64,000 nucleotides of DNA from Pacificibacter marinus (GTDB lineage Bacteria > Pseudomonadota > Alphaproteobacteria > Rhodobacterales > Rhodobacteraceae): assembly GCF_900109555.1 (NCBI RefSeq), contig NZ_FNZV01000003.1, positions 186,001-250,000 on the forward strand. The letters are read 5' to 3'. The notes beneath the pieces are model-generated. The model saw nothing but the letters and a program-made list of their open reading frames with translations. It was not told where the DNA came from and did no database searches. The translations under genes were made by a program, and so were the position numbers. Position 1 is the first letter of the stretch. The number at the start of each line of letters is the position of its first letter. Shown piece after piece: positions 8,402 to 17,529 of this stretch.

Positions 8402-10615
8402 CTACCTCTTCCCCCGACGTCCAGAATTCCCGCCACGCATACCACCTCGGCCACCCGTAGAGCGCCCCGACGCCGTCTTGGCATCCGTCACGGCCTTCTC
8501 AACATCCGCTTGTTTCGCCAGAGGGTCTTCGGCCACGGCCAGTTCCACGGCTTCCAGTCGTTTGACTTCGTCGCGCAGGCGGGCGGCTTCCTCGAACTCT
8601 AGGTTCTCGGCGGCTTTGCGCATGTCGGTGCGCAGACCTTCCAGAACGGTCGCAAGATTGCCCCCTGCGAACGGCGCGTCGATGGTGGCGGTGACGCGGT
8701 TCATGTCCACATCGCCTTTGTAGAGCCCCGCCAAAATATCTTCGACGTTCTTTTTCACCGTCTGCGGTGTGATGCCGTGTTCAACGTTATAGGCCATCTG
8801 ACGTTCGCGGCGGCGCGAGGTCTCGCCCATGGCGCGTTCCATCGATCCGGTGATTTTATCAGCGTACAAAATTACGCGGCCCTCAGCGTTGCGCGCGGCA
8901 CGGCCGATGGTTTGAATCAATGAGGTTTCCGAGCGCAAAAAGCCCTCTTTATCGGCATCCAAAATGGCGACCAATCCACATTCGGGAATGTCCAATCCTT
9001 CGCGCAAAAGGTTGATCCCGATCAGCACATCAAACGCGCCAAGGCGCAGATCGCGCAAAATCTCGATACGTTCGATTGTGTCGATTTCAGAGTGCATATA
9101 CCGCACCCGCACCCCTTGTTCATGCAGGTATTCTGTCAGGTCTTCGGACATGCGTTTGGTCAGCGTAGTGACCAAAACACGGGAATTGTTGGCGGCTTGT
9201 TTGCGCACCTCATCCAGCAAATCATCGACCTGTGTGTCCACTGGGCGGATTTCAATCACAGGGTCCAAAAGTCCCGTGGGGCGAATGATTTGTTCGGTGA
9301 ATACGCCCCCCGTTTGCTCAAGTTCCCACTGGGCAGGCGTGGCGGACACGAACACAGATTGCGGGCGCATCGCATCCCATTCCTCGAATTTTAGCGGACG
9401 GTTGTCCATGCATGAGGGCAGGCGGAACCCGTGTTCGGCCAGCGTTGTTTTGCGTCTAAAGTCACCTTTGTACATGCCGCCTATCTGGGGCACAGACACG
9501 TGGGATTCATCGGCAAAAACGATGGCATTGTCGGGGATAAATTCAAATAATGTGGGCGGCGGTTCGCCCGGGGCACGGCCCGTCAGATAGCGCGAATAGT
9601 TTTCGATCCCGTTGCACACGCCCGTCGCCTCAAGCATTTCAAGATCAAAATTGGTGCGCTGTTCAAGGCGCTGTGCTTCTAACAATTTGCCTTCGTTGTT
9701 GAACTGATCAAGGCGCATTTTCAGTTCTTTTTTGATGCTGACAATCGCTTGTTTGATGGTCTTTTGTGGCGTCACATAATGCGAATTCGCGTAGACGCGC
9801 ACCTGTTTAAAGGTGTCGGTTTTGGCGCCAGTAAGCGGGTCAAATTCGGTGATGCTTTCCAATTCTTCGCCAAAGAAAGACAGTTTCCAAGCGCGGTCAT
9901 CCAAGTGGGCAGGCCAGATTTCCAAGCTGTCGCCCCGGACGCGAAATGTGCCGCGTTGAAACCCATGATCGTTGCGTTTGTATTGCTGGGCAATGAGATC
10001 GGCGATGACTTGGCGTTGGTCGTATTCACCACCGACATGCAAATCTTGTGTCATCGCGCCGTAAGTTTCTGCCGATCCGATGCCGTAAATACAAGACACC
10101 GAGGCAACGATGATCACGTCATCACGTTCCAACAAAGCGCGGGTCGCGGAGTGGCGCATGCGGTCGATCTGTTCGTTGATCTGGCTTTCTTTTTCAATAA
10201 ACGTGTCTGAGCGCGCGACGTAGGCTTCTGGTTGGTAGTAGTCGTAATAGGACACGAAATATTCGACGGCGTTTTCGGGAAAGAACCCTTTGAATTCGCC
10301 GTAAAGCTGGGCTGCCAACGTTTTGTTGGGCGCTAGAATGATCGCAGGGCGCTGGGTTTCTTCAATGACTTTCGCCATGGTGAATGTTTTGCCCGTACCT
10401 GTTGCACCGAGCAAAACCTGATCATGCTCGCCGTCTTTGATGGCGCTTGAAATTTCTTTGATCGCTGTCGGTTGATCGCCTGCGGGTTCAAAGGTCGAGT
10501 GCATGATAAACCTTCGCCCGCCTTCAAGTTTGGGGCGTGCACTGACATCGGGGGCAGGGTGGGCTAGGGTGACACTGTCATCGATTGGGCGTTTGTTGTT
10601 ATGGGCGTAGGGCAT
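8402..10615 (-). CDS. uvrB: Excinuclease ABC subunit B
   Basis: DNA-damage-recognition helicase-like subunit of nucleotide excision repair; it receives DNA from UvrA and recruits UvrC. Seen: Walker A GATGTGKT at residues 70-77, the Tyr-rich beta-hairpin ([15 protein letters not shown]), helicase motifs including DESHVSVPQ and the motif VI stretch QTIGRAARN, and the UVR domain near the C-terminus ([16 protein letters not shown]). It has 737 residues from the ATG at 10615, preceded by AAGGA; the frame is open to 10660, but no good ribosome site supports an earlier start. The C-terminal tail is Gly/Arg-rich. A LexA-like half-matching box lies upstream. The frameshifted Abi_C gene follows immediately. 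Confidence 0.97.
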   Translation of the reverse strand: MPYAHNNKRPIDDSVTLAHPAPDVSARPKLEGGRRFIMHSTFEPAGDQPTAIKEISSAIKDGEHDQVLLGATGTGKTFTMAKVIEETQRPAIILAPNKTLAAQLYGEFKGFFPENAVEYFVSYYDYYQPEAYVARSDTFIEKESQINEQIDRMRHSATRALLERDDVIIVASVSCIYGIGSAETYGAMTQDLHVGGEYDQRQVIADLIAQQYKRNDHGFQRGTFRVRGDSLEIWPAHLDDRAWKLSFFGEELESITEFDPLTGAKTDTFKQVRVYANSHYVTPQKTIKQAIVSIKKELKMRLDQFNNEGKLLEAQRLEQRTNFDLEMLEATGVCNGIENYSRYLTGRAPGEPPPTLFEFIPDNAIVFADESHVSVPQIGGMYKGDFRRKTTLAEHGFRLPSCMDNRPLKFEEWDAMRPQSVFVSATPAQWELEQTGGVFTEQIIRPTGLLDPVIEIRPVDTQVDDLLDEVRKQAANNSRVLVTTLTKRMSEDLTEYLHEQGVRVRYMHSEIDTIERIEILRDLRLGAFDVLIGINLLREGLDIPECGLVAILDADKEGFLRSETSLIQTIGRAARNAEGRVILYADKITGSMERAMGETSRRRERQMAYNVEHGITPQTVKKNVEDILAGLYKGDVDMNRVTATIDAPFAGGNLATVLEGLRTDMRKAAENLEFEEAARLRDEVKRLEAVELAVAEDPLAKQADVEKAVTDAKTASGRSTGGRGGMRGGNSGRRGKR

Positions 10616-10662
10616 GAGGCAGTCCTTTGCGGTTGCCATATATTTGCGCTCGCAGCCCAAAG

Positions 10663-10693
10663 GTTCAAGGCTTGTACTGACAGTTCCTGTCAG
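10663..10693 (-). promoter_or_regulatory. Possible LexA box and overlapping dyad upstream of uvrB
   Basis: At 10663-10677 the plus strand reads GTTC-N7-GTAC, one mismatch from the alphaproteobacterial LexA consensus GTTC-N7-GTTC. It is followed directly by a perfect dyad CTGACAG-TTC-CTGTCAG at 10677-10693. Both lie 48-78 bases before the uvrB start, a suitable place for SOS control. uvrB is a usual LexA target, but binding is inferred. Confidence 0.45.
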
Positions 10694-11177
10694 CTGAGAG
10701 CATATTGGGGATAAAAAGACGGCGTGCCTGAGGGGGGAAGCTCAAACATGTGCGTTCGGGGCGGCATTTTTGGGGGGCAGGTCGAGATTTACTGAGAATG
10801 GATATCTACCGTAGGGGGAGTATTTTTACTATTTATGCAACTTAAGCGATATTTTTTCTTGCGTGAAACTATTTTGCATTCTAGTTTAATCCTGCAAGCC
10901 ATCTAAATTGATTGCCTGATCTTGGATGTACCCCACCCCACCCCTCGCTCCACATTCAAGATCGGGCCGTCGATTTTGCATTTCGCTTTTATCCCCCCCC
11001 GTTTTGCATTTCATTGTTATCTTGCACTTTCATAATGATGGTGTGCTGTGTGTGCCGTGTTCAAGCGGTGCAATCTGTCGCGCATTTGGCCTATTTTGCC
11101 AGCCTATAGATGCGGTTTAACTTGAACTGCACTGCAGAAAAGCAGATAAGCAGCGCTATCAAACGAAGGAGTCTCCT
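10694..11177. other. 484-bp non-coding stretch with a C-rich-loop hairpin and repeated TTTTGCATT
   Basis: No supportable gene. It contains a 12-bp inverted repeat at 10918-10963 (GATCTTGGATGT with ACATTCAAGATC, one G-T pair) enclosing a 22-base C-rich loop, so the opposite strand has three consecutive GGGG runs. TTTTGCATT occurs three times (near 10872, 10974 and 11003), and there is a C8 run near 10990. The right end must hold the promoter of the complex I subunit gene, whose ribosome site GAAGGAG is at about 11165. Confidence 0.55.
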
Positions 11178-11489
11178 ATGCGCGCCCGTATTTATCAGCC
11201 TGCCCGCAACGCAATGCAATCTGGTCAAGCTAAGACCAAAGATTGGATTTTGGATTTTGCGCCAGCCACCAGCCGCGATATTGATCCGCTGATGGGGTGG
11301 ACTTCTAGTGCAGACACCCAAGCGCAAGTACGTTTGAAGTTTGACAGCAAAGAAGCGGCGATTGCCTATGCCGAAGAGAAAGGCATGGAGTACATCGTGA
11401 ACTTGCCGCACAAGCGCGCTCATAACGTGCGTAAAGGTGGTTACGGCGATAACTTTGCCACAAATCGCCGCACCATTTGGACGCACTAA
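11178..11489 (+). CDS. NADH dehydrogenase accessory subunit, NDUFS4/ETC complex I conserved-region family
   Basis: A 103-residue homologue of the 18-kDa complex I accessory subunit (NDUFS4), which in Alphaproteobacteria and mitochondria sits at the N-module/Q-module junction of respiratory complex I. Typical features are the opening [14 protein letters not shown], the WILDF stretch, the MGWTSSAD motif, and the C-terminal [17 protein letters not shown]. The gene is distant from any nuo operon, as is usual for this subunit. A strong GAAGGAG site lies 6 bases before the ATG. It is probably monocistronic and ends in an intrinsic terminator at 11578. Confidence 0.92.
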   Translation: MRARIYQPARNAMQSGQAKTKDWILDFAPATSRDIDPLMGWTSSADTQAQVRLKFDSKEAAIAYAEEKGMEYIVNLPHKRAHNVRKGGYGDNFATNRRTIWTH

Positions 11490-11577
11490 GTCTTTGTAAG
11501 TCTGACTTAAATTAAGCCAGAGTTGGATTGCGGCTTGGCCAGAGTGTTGGAGTGCGCAAGGCAAGATATATTTCAAG

Positions 11578-11602
11578 GACGACCTATGGGTCGTCTTTTT
11601 TT
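11578..11602 (+). terminator. Intrinsic terminator of the NDUFS4-type gene
   Basis: 7-bp perfect stem GACGACC/GGTCGTC with loop TATG, followed by seven T residues. It lies 88 bases after the stop codon. Confidence 0.88.
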
Positions 11603-11661
11603 ATGCGGTCATTATAGTGATTGGTTGCATGATCGAAACAGTGTTGACTCGCGTTTATTAT

Positions 11662-11677
11662 ATCAATAGTTCTTGAT
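11662..11677 (+). promoter_or_regulatory. ArsR-type operator ATCAA-N6-TTGAT
   Basis: Inverted repeat ATCAA-tagttc-TTGAT ending two bases before the arsR start codon. This spacing and sequence match the core of known ArsR/SmtB operators. A TTGACT -35-like element at 11644 places the operator over the -10 region, so the repressor would autoregulate arsR-acr3. Confidence 0.65.
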
Positions 11678-11679
11678 GT

Positions 11680-12012
11680 ATGGATAAAAATAACGCTCTC
11701 ACCGCCTTTTCTGCACTCAGCCAAGAAACGCGTCTCGATGTGTTCCGTCTGCTCGTCAAAGCGGGTGAGACGGGGATGTCGGCGGGCGATATTGGCGACA
11801 CTCTTGGGGTGCGCCAAAATACGATGTCGGCCAATCTGGCTATCTTGGCGCGGTCGGGATTGATCCGCAGTAAGCGCGAAGGGCGCAGCATTCGTTACCT
11901 TGCAGATATGGATGGGATGCGCGGCCTGTTGGCGTTTTTGATGGAAGATTGCTGCGGCGGACAGCCAGAGCTGTGTCAGCCCGTCATCAATGAACTCGCC
12001 TGCGTGTGTTAG
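11680..12012 (+). CDS. arsR: ArsR-family arsenite-responsive repressor
   Basis: A 110-residue winged-helix repressor: ALSQETRLDVFRLLV, then the recognition helix region GVRQNTMSANLAILARSGLI, then the wing REGRSIRYLA. Near the C-terminus it has adjacent and spaced cysteines (EDCCGGQPELC) and ends in CVC. C-terminal Cys clusters form the As(III) site in some ArsR lineages; here they are the only plausible metalloid ligands, since the helix-3 ELCVC-type motif is absent. No ribosome site precedes the ATG and the operator abuts it, so the mRNA may be nearly leaderless. acr3 follows after 103 bases on the same strand. Confidence 0.9.
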   Translation: MDKNNALTAFSALSQETRLDVFRLLVKAGETGMSAGDIGDTLGVRQNTMSANLAILARSGLIRSKREGRSIRYLADMDGMRGLLAFLMEDCCGGQPELCQPVINELACVC

Positions 12013-12115
12013 GGCATCTCGCCAAAGACACCCACATCATTTTGTTGCTTTGCACTGGTAAGCACCGCACGACGACAGCCCAAACAGTTTGACCTCTAAT
12101 TTTCGAAAGATCGAC

Positions 12116-13183
12116 ATGACAGATACATCACGTGCCGCCGCCGCTGGCCTCGGAACCTTTGAACGCTGGCTTTCTGTTTGGGTGGCACTTGCCATTGGGG
12201 CAGGATTGCTACTGGGTAATCTCTTTCCAAGCTTCTTTGCCGCTCTTGCTGGGCTGGAAGTGGCCTCGGTCAACTTGCCGGTTGCGGTGCTGATCTGGGC
12301 TATGGTCTATCCGATGATGGTCGGGGTGGATTTTGGCGCGCTGCGTCAGGTGGGCGACAAACCAAAAGGTCTTGTGGTGACATTGGTGGTGAATTGGCTG
12401 ATCAAGCCTTTCACGATGGCAGCGCTTGGTGTGCTGTTTTTCAAATACGTTTTTGCAGGTTTGATCCCACCCGAAGACGCGCAAGCCTATCTGGCGGGCG
12501 TGATTTTATTGGGGGCCGCGCCTTGCACGGCGATGGTGTTTGTTTGGTCTAATCTGACACGTGGCGATGCGACCTATACGTTGGTGCAAGTCAGCTTGAA
12601 TGATGTGGTTATGGTGTTCGCTTTTGCGCCTATCGTCGCCTTTTTGTTGGGGGCTACGAACATCGTGGTGCCTTGGGACACGCTGATGTTGTCCGTGGGG
12701 TTGTACGTTATGTTGCCACTGTTTGTCGGTTATCTGACCCGACGCAATCTGATCGCCAAAGGCGGCGAAGCGGCTGTGGATGCGTTTAAATCCCACGTGC
12801 AGCCTTTTTCGATTATCGGGTTGTTGGTCACAGTCGTGCTGCTCTTTGCCTTTCAGGGTGAAGTGATCCTTGATCGCCCAATGGTCATTGCCCTGATTGC
12901 CGTGCCTTTGCTGATCCAATCCTATGGCATCTTCTTTTTGGCTTATGGCGCTGCAAGAGCATGGGGTATTCCGTTCAATGTTGCGGCCCCTTGCGCTTTG
13001 ATCGGCACATCCAATTTTTTTGAACTTGCTGTGGCGGTCGCGATTAGCCTGTTCGGGCTAGGGTCTGGGGCGGCACTGGCGACTGTTGTTGGGGTGCTGG
13101 TTGAGGTGCCTGTCATGTTGTCTCTCGTGGCCTTTGCAAATAGAACGCAGCACTGGTTTCCCTCCAAGGACGGCTCAGCGTAA
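12116..13183 (+). CDS. acr3: ACR3-family arsenite efflux permease
   Basis: Inner-membrane arsenite exporter (ACR3 / arsenical-resistance-3 class), 355 residues with about ten hydrophobic segments. Diagnostic segments are YPMMVGVDF in helix 2, the [15 protein letters not shown] stretch with the conserved cysteine required for As(III) transport in the family, and [17 protein letters not shown] near the end. The start at 12116 has a GAAAGA site; a frame opening at 12089 adds only nine residues. Placed behind arsR, it forms a minimal detoxification unit; no arsC reductase is visible in the window. Confidence 0.94.
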   Translation: MTDTSRAAAAGLGTFERWLSVWVALAIGAGLLLGNLFPSFFAALAGLEVASVNLPVAVLIWAMVYPMMVGVDFGALRQVGDKPKGLVVTLVVNWLIKPFTMAALGVLFFKYVFAGLIPPEDAQAYLAGVILLGAAPCTAMVFVWSNLTRGDATYTLVQVSLNDVVMVFAFAPIVAFLLGATNIVVPWDTLMLSVGLYVMLPLFVGYLTRRNLIAKGGEAAVDAFKSHVQPFSIIGLLVTVVLLFAFQGEVILDRPMVIALIAVPLLIQSYGIFFLAYGAARAWGIPFNVAAPCALIGTSNFFELAVAVAISLFGLGSGAALATVVGVLVEVPVMLSLVAFANRTQHWFPSKDGSA

Positions 13184-13216
13184 CCGTTGAAATCCATTAA
13201 TCTTTGTGCGCCCGTG

Positions 13217-13243
13217 ACGCGCCTGTCACAGTGGCAGGCGCGT
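13217..13243. terminator. Hairpin between convergent acr3 and the IMPase gene
   Basis: Perfect 9-bp stem ACGCGCCTG/CAGGCGCGT with a 9-base loop, without a T-run on either side. It is positioned to act as a bidirectional transcript end. Confidence 0.5.
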
Positions 13244-13251
13244 GCTTAGGT

Positions 13252-14040
13252 TTATGACGCGTGATAGTTTTGCAGCAAGGCGGAAAGCTCGTGTTCTTCG
13301 CTGCAAAGGGCACAAAGGGATGCGCCGTGTTGCAAGTAGTGTTCAAGCGGGGGCATTTTGACCGTGCCACCTGCGGACCTGATCAAAGCAATGCCTGCCG
13401 CCGCGTCCCAAACATTTAAATGTTTCTCAACATATGCATCCGTCCACCCCGCCGCGACGCTGAGCAACCCTATGGTCGCGGCCCCAGGGCGGCGATACTC
13501 TGCGCCTTTTGCGATCAAATCCCCCAGCAGCGCAGCATGCGCGCTAAATTCTGTGCGTGGCGACCAGCCAACAGTGACCAAAGCAGTGTTGGCCGCACGC
13601 GCCTTTGAAACGGCCATCGGCACGCCATTGAGTTGGGCCGATCCGCCGACGCCACTGTGACCTTGGGCCATGAGATCAAGATCAGGGGCAAAAATCACAC
13701 CCAGAACAATCTCGCCGTCATGACAGTAAGCGATTGAAACGGCCCAATCCGGCAGACCGCGCATGAAATTGGTCGTCCCGTCGATGGGATCGATAATCCA
13801 CAAATGCGTGTTGGTGCCTTGCAAACCACCTTCTTCGCCAAGCACAGCATCGTCGCCGAAAGCCTCGCGAATACGCAGGCGGATCAAATCTTCGACCGCT
13901 GTGTCTGCCGCCGTGACAAAGTCTTGGTGACCTTTTTCAGCAATGTTCAATGCGTTTGGATTTTTGCGCATGGTTTGGGCCAGTTTTCCCGCCTCACGGG
14001 CGGTGCGGGCGGCGAACAGCAATCGATCTGATAGGGACAT
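13252..14040 (-). CDS. Inositol-monophosphatase-family phosphatase
   Basis: A 262-residue Mg-dependent, Li-sensitive phosphatase of the IMPase/FIG superfamily. Metal-site motifs are GEEGG and WIIDPIDGTTNF, with the C-terminal metal-binding WDAAAG; these are all intact. The family removes phosphate from inositol phosphates, glycerol phosphates, histidinol phosphate or PAP, and motifs alone do not tell these apart. It is the last gene of the seven-gene ABC operon, 21 bases after the LacI regulator. Since a glycerophosphodiesterase is in the same operon, a role in dephosphorylating the product (glycerol or inositol phosphate) is the most economical inference. Confidence 0.88.
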   Translation of the reverse strand: MSLSDRLLFAARTAREAGKLAQTMRKNPNALNIAEKGHQDFVTAADTAVEDLIRLRIREAFGDDAVLGEEGGLQGTNTHLWIIDPIDGTTNFMRGLPDWAVSIAYCHDGEIVLGVIFAPDLDLMAQGHSGVGGSAQLNGVPMAVSKARAANTALVTVGWSPRTEFSAHAALLGDLIAKGAEYRRPGAATIGLLSVAAGWTDAYVEKHLNVWDAAAGIALIRSAGGTVKMPPLEHYLQHGASLCALCSEEHELSALLQNYHAS

Positions 14041-14061
14041 AAGCGTTCTAACTATTTTCTA

Positions 14062-15063
14062 TTATTTGGTCGTGCCGCGTAAAACCGGCGTGAGAGTTTG
14101 GTATTGAAGTGAGGCGGGTGTGTCTGGATCGGTGAGGCGCTGACGCATGGCTGCGACAGCCATAGATACTTGCCCCTCTAGGTCCTGCTTGATGCTGCTC
14201 ATATTATAAGAGCCCCAGCTGGCCTGTTCGATGTCATCAAAGCCAAGCACTTGTATATCGCTTGGAACACTGCGGCCCAAGTCGTGGCGCAGGGCATCAA
14301 GCACGCCACACGTCGCAAGATCGGTCGCGCCGAAAATTCCATCGCAGTGCGAAATTTGATCCCAATGCTTGATGACGGCTTGGCGTCCAGCGTCGTAGCT
14401 TTGGCCTTCGCTTGGGATCAATACACAGTCAAAGCCAGCGTGCAGGGCTGCAGCTTGAAACGCAAGAACACGCCCCGCCACAGAATAGGTTTTATCTTGC
14501 GGCAAGATCGCAGCAAAGCGTTGGACGCCAGCAGCGCGCAACGTGTCAAACGCCAAGTGTCCTGCGGCTTTGGGATCGATTTGAACGCGGTCCCCGCCCG
14601 CAAGCGATGGGTCGCGGTTGATCAACACCACAGGCACCTGCAACTTTGCGCATTCTTCGATAAGAGCGTCTGGGGGGCTGTCCGATGTAACGATCATGCC
14701 AGACAGACAATAGTCCAACATCGACGACAGCAATCGCGGCACATCCGACGCGGATTCAGCCGTCAACAACAACGGACGATAACCTTCTTTGATCAAGGCA
14801 TGCGTCAACAATTTAACCTGACGTGCGCGCACTGGCGAATCCATCCGCGAGGCCAAAACAGCAACAAGTTGGGATTCTTGGGTTTGCAAATTTCGGGCCA
14901 ATGTATTGACGCGGTAGCCAATGTCTTGCGCTGCTGCGATGATCTTTTCGCGGGTTTGTGCATTGATGCTTGCCCCTGGCGTAAAGGCACGCGACACGGC
15001 CGAGCGCGACACGCCAGCCACGCGAGCGACATCAAAAGACGTTGGGCGTTTATGGTCAGTCAT
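14062..15063 (-). CDS. LacI-family transcriptional regulator
   Basis: A 333-residue repressor with an N-terminal LacI helix-turn-helix (SFDVARVAGVSRSAVSRAF), hinge helix region (VNTLARNLQ) and a periplasmic-binding-protein-like effector domain. It overlaps the end of the glycerophosphodiesterase gene by 8 bases, so it is co-transcribed with the transporter it presumably regulates. A perfect even palindrome with central CG upstream of the operon (21150-21161) fits LacI-type operators. The effector is unknown. Confidence 0.93.
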   Translation of the reverse strand: MTDHKRPTSFDVARVAGVSRSAVSRAFTPGASINAQTREKIIAAAQDIGYRVNTLARNLQTQESQLVAVLASRMDSPVRARQVKLLTHALIKEGYRPLLLTAESASDVPRLLSSMLDYCLSGMIVTSDSPPDALIEECAKLQVPVVLINRDPSLAGGDRVQIDPKAAGHLAFDTLRAAGVQRFAAILPQDKTYSVAGRVLAFQAAALHAGFDCVLIPSEGQSYDAGRQAVIKHWDQISHCDGIFGATDLATCGVLDALRHDLGRSVPSDIQVLGFDDIEQASWGSYNMSSIKQDLEGQVSMAVAAMRQRLTDPDTPASLQYQTLTPVLRGTTK

Positions 15064-16486
15064 GACAGTCTGCCCGTAGGCTTGCTATAAGGGTGGCGAT
15101 TTCAAAAGGCGCGTCAATATTGGCCATATCAGGCGCGGCATGGATCACTTGGGTAAGCGTATCCGTGTCACGTTTTTGTGTCGCGACCATGACGCGACGC
15201 CCATCTGCGCGGGTGGCCGCGAAATCATCTGTACCCTCGGTCAAAGTGAACTCGATAATCTGCGGATCATAGTCGGCAAATGTGGTCGCAAGGCTTGGAT
15301 AATCTTGCCGCCGTGCCATCAGTTGCGCTTTGGGTGCGATCTGGCGCATCTCGCGAATGGCATCTGTGTTGAAGGACCAGAAAAACACGCGATCTTCCAG
15401 CCCTGCGGCTTGAACCGCTTGCCAAACCGGTAAAGGCGGTGCGGATTTCAATTCGAGATAGGCCTTCGCGTTATACTTATGTAAAAGCTCAAGGGTCTCG
15501 CCCAACGTTGGTATTTGCGTGCCGATGAAATGCCGCGAAAACCAACCGCCTGCATCCAGGCCCCGCAGCTGAGCTAGGGTTTGAGAGGTCACAGCCCCAA
15601 ACCCATTTGTGGTGCGTTCCAGCGTGGGATCATGAAACACTACGATTTCGTCATCGGCAGTTATGTGTAAATCTACTTCTATGAAACCAAATCCCGCCGC
15701 CAACGCACATTCCAACGCAGGCAACGTGTTTTCGGGGGCAACCTGATTGGCCCCGCGATGGCACACAACCTCGAATGGCAGATCTTTGCCCATAGGGTTC
15801 ACCATCTCGGGGCGATCCGAACAAATACCAATCACGGGTTTGGTGCGGATCGCGGCCATGCGAATGGGGTCTTCTTCATGCCAAATGGCGATGCGTTGGT
15901 TTGCGGCAAAAGCCCGTTCAAACATTTCAGGCGTCAGCGTGTCTTGTGGGCGCTCCATGCGTTCCCAACACAGGTGGATCACATCCGTGCCCTTGGCATA
16001 GTCAAACGGTTCGGCGCCAAGCGGAACAAGCACGGAACGAGGATAGGGACTGTCTGCCTCTTCCAGTATTTTAGCAGCCTCAGGATCAAACGCGCCCAAA
16101 ATAGCGTGGTGAATTTCATGGTGTTTTAAGGCGTTGAGCGTGGGCAACGTGGCCGCATTGTCTTTGATGTCGGCATAAATTCCAGTGCCAAGCGTCGCGG
16201 CCAAAGCGATCACATCGTCGAGCAATGGACAGGGGCGCAGCTCAGCCGTTGTGTGGGCGAGAATGTCTTTGTAATCAAGATCGACAATCTTGCGCCCATC
16301 CGACAGGATTTTGTCGTGAAAGGCGATGACTTTCCCATCACGGCTCACGCGAATGTCCACTTCCCACATATCCGCGCCCAAACGGCTGGCAAGGGCAAAG
16401 GCGGCAAGCGTATTGTCGGGCGCATAGGCAGACGCGCCGCGATGGGCGATGGCATAGGGGCGGGCGGGCTGGGTCCAATCGGTCAT
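15056..16486 (-). CDS. Tandem-domain glycerophosphodiester phosphodiesterase
   Basis: A 476-residue protein made of two complete-looking GDPD domains. Domain 1 begins at about residue 10 with IAHRGASAYAPDNT, then WEVDIRVSRDGKVIAFHD. Domain 2 begins at about residue 236 with VCHRGANQVAPENT, then IEVDLHITADDEIVVFHD, and continues with TLERTTNGFG. Each has the HRG, E-x-D and H-D metal/catalytic elements. The family hydrolyses glycerophosphodiesters to glycerol 3-phosphate and an alcohol. With no signal peptide it would act on imported substrate. The start at 16486 overlaps the ATPase stop (ATGA); the open frame upstream to 16540 lies inside the ATPase gene. Confidence 0.92.
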   Translation of the reverse strand: MTDWTQPARPYAIAHRGASAYAPDNTLAAFALASRLGADMWEVDIRVSRDGKVIAFHDKILSDGRKIVDLDYKDILAHTTAELRPCPLLDDVIALAATLGTGIYADIKDNAATLPTLNALKHHEIHHAILGAFDPEAAKILEEADSPYPRSVLVPLGAEPFDYAKGTDVIHLCWERMERPQDTLTPEMFERAFAANQRIAIWHEEDPIRMAAIRTKPVIGICSDRPEMVNPMGKDLPFEVVCHRGANQVAPENTLPALECALAAGFGFIEVDLHITADDEIVVFHDPTLERTTNGFGAVTSQTLAQLRGLDAGGWFSRHFIGTQIPTLGETLELLHKYNAKAYLELKSAPPLPVWQAVQAAGLEDRVFFWSFNTDAIREMRQIAPKAQLMARRQDYPSLATTFADYDPQIIEFTLTEGTDDFAATRADGRRVMVATQKRDTDTLTQVIHAAPDMANIDAPFEIATLIASLRADCHD

Positions 16487-17529
16487 AGACGTGTCCCATC
16501 CGCGCCAAAGATATGCAGCCGGTCCATCTGCGTGCCCCATGAGATGTCTTGCTCAAGTTTCAGCCCATGCCCTGATGGCGCAATGGCGCGCAGTTTTTGC
16601 CCGCACGGCAGCATAACATCAATCAAATCTTCGCGCCCTTGGGGTTCGATAAAGCTGATCTGTCCGCTGATTTTGGGGCCATCATGTTGAGGGCCGAAAT
16701 GTTCAGGGCGGATACCGAGAGTTAGTTCTCCTTGCACGGCTTTCCCGATCGGCAAAGGCAATGCATTCCCATGCCCCAAATCAAGCGAAGCGTCAGCTTT
16801 TGCTTGCAAGAAAGAGATCGGCGGGTTGCCCAGAAAGCTGGCCACATAATGGCTGGCGGGGCTTTCATACATTTGCGTGGGCGTGCTGATCTGTTCTATG
16901 CGTCCGTCTTTCATCAACGCTATGCGGTCACACATCGACATGGCTTCGATTTGATCATGAGTCACAAGGATGGCTGTGATACCTGTTTCACGCTGCAAAC
17001 GACGAATTTCAGACCGCATTTCAAGGCGCAGCTTGGCGTCGAGATTGGCGAGGGGTTCGTCCAACAGCAACACGTCAGGTTTGCGGATCAAAGCACGCGC
17101 AAGAGCGACACGTTGTTGTTGCCCACCCGACAGCTGCATCGGTTTGCGGTCTAACAAATTTCCGATTTGCACAAGCTCTGCAATCTCGCCGACGCGAGCA
17201 TTGATTTCAGCGGTTTTGAGCTTTTGCACTTTCAGTGGAAAGCCGATGTTTTGCGCCACAGACATATGCGGGTAGAGCGCATAGTTTTGAAACACCACAC
17301 CGACAGAGCGTTCTTGAGCGGGCAAATTGGTGACGTCTTTATCGCCAAAATGCAACGTTCCGCCGTTGATTTTATGGATGCCGCTGATGGCAAAAAGCGT
17401 GGTGGATTTGCCGCAGCCAGATGGCCCAAGCAGGGCGATCATTTCGCCATCCTCAACAGTCAGGTTCATGTCTTCGATGACGGTTGTGTCACCGAAGGTC
17501 TTTTTGAAGTTTTGCAGGTGTATCCGCAT
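16483..17529 (-). CDS. ABC transporter ATP-binding protein, UgpC/MalK type
   Basis: A 348-residue nucleotide-binding subunit of a carbohydrate-type importer. Seen: Walker A GPSGCGKST, Q-loop VVFQNYALYPHM, signature LSGGQQQR, Walker B VLLLDEPLANLD, the H-loop in VTHDQ, and a C-terminal TOBE/OB regulatory domain with IRPEHFG. It overlaps the upstream permease stop by one base (TGATG) and the downstream glycerophosphodiesterase start by four, so the operon is tightly coupled. Confidence 0.94.
   Translation of the reverse strand: MRIHLQNFKKTFGDTTVIEDMNLTVEDGEMIALLGPSGCGKSTTLFAISGIHKINGGTLHFGDKDVTNLPAQERSVGVVFQNYALYPHMSVAQNIGFPLKVQKLKTAEINARVGEIAELVQIGNLLDRKPMQLSGGQQQRVALARALIRKPDVLLLDEPLANLDAKLRLEMRSEIRRLQRETGITAILVTHDQIEAMSMCDRIALMKDGRIEQISTPTQMYESPASHYVASFLGNPPISFLQAKADASLDLGHGNALPLPIGKAVQGELTLGIRPEHFGPQHDGPKISGQISFIEPQGREDLIDVMLPCGQKLRAIAPSGHGLKLEQDISWGTQMDRLHIFGADGTRL

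Noticed and set aside
10985-11000. C8 run in the intergenic region as phase-variable promoter
   Set aside because: It is not placed between recognisable -35 and -10 elements of either flanking gene.
11680-13183. ars unit as a mobile resistance island
   Set aside because: Base composition and codon use look like the neighbours and no mobility genes flank it.
15056-16486. Double GDPD as two separate genes or a misassembly duplication
   Set aside because: The two domains differ widely in sequence and lie in one frame without a start site in between.
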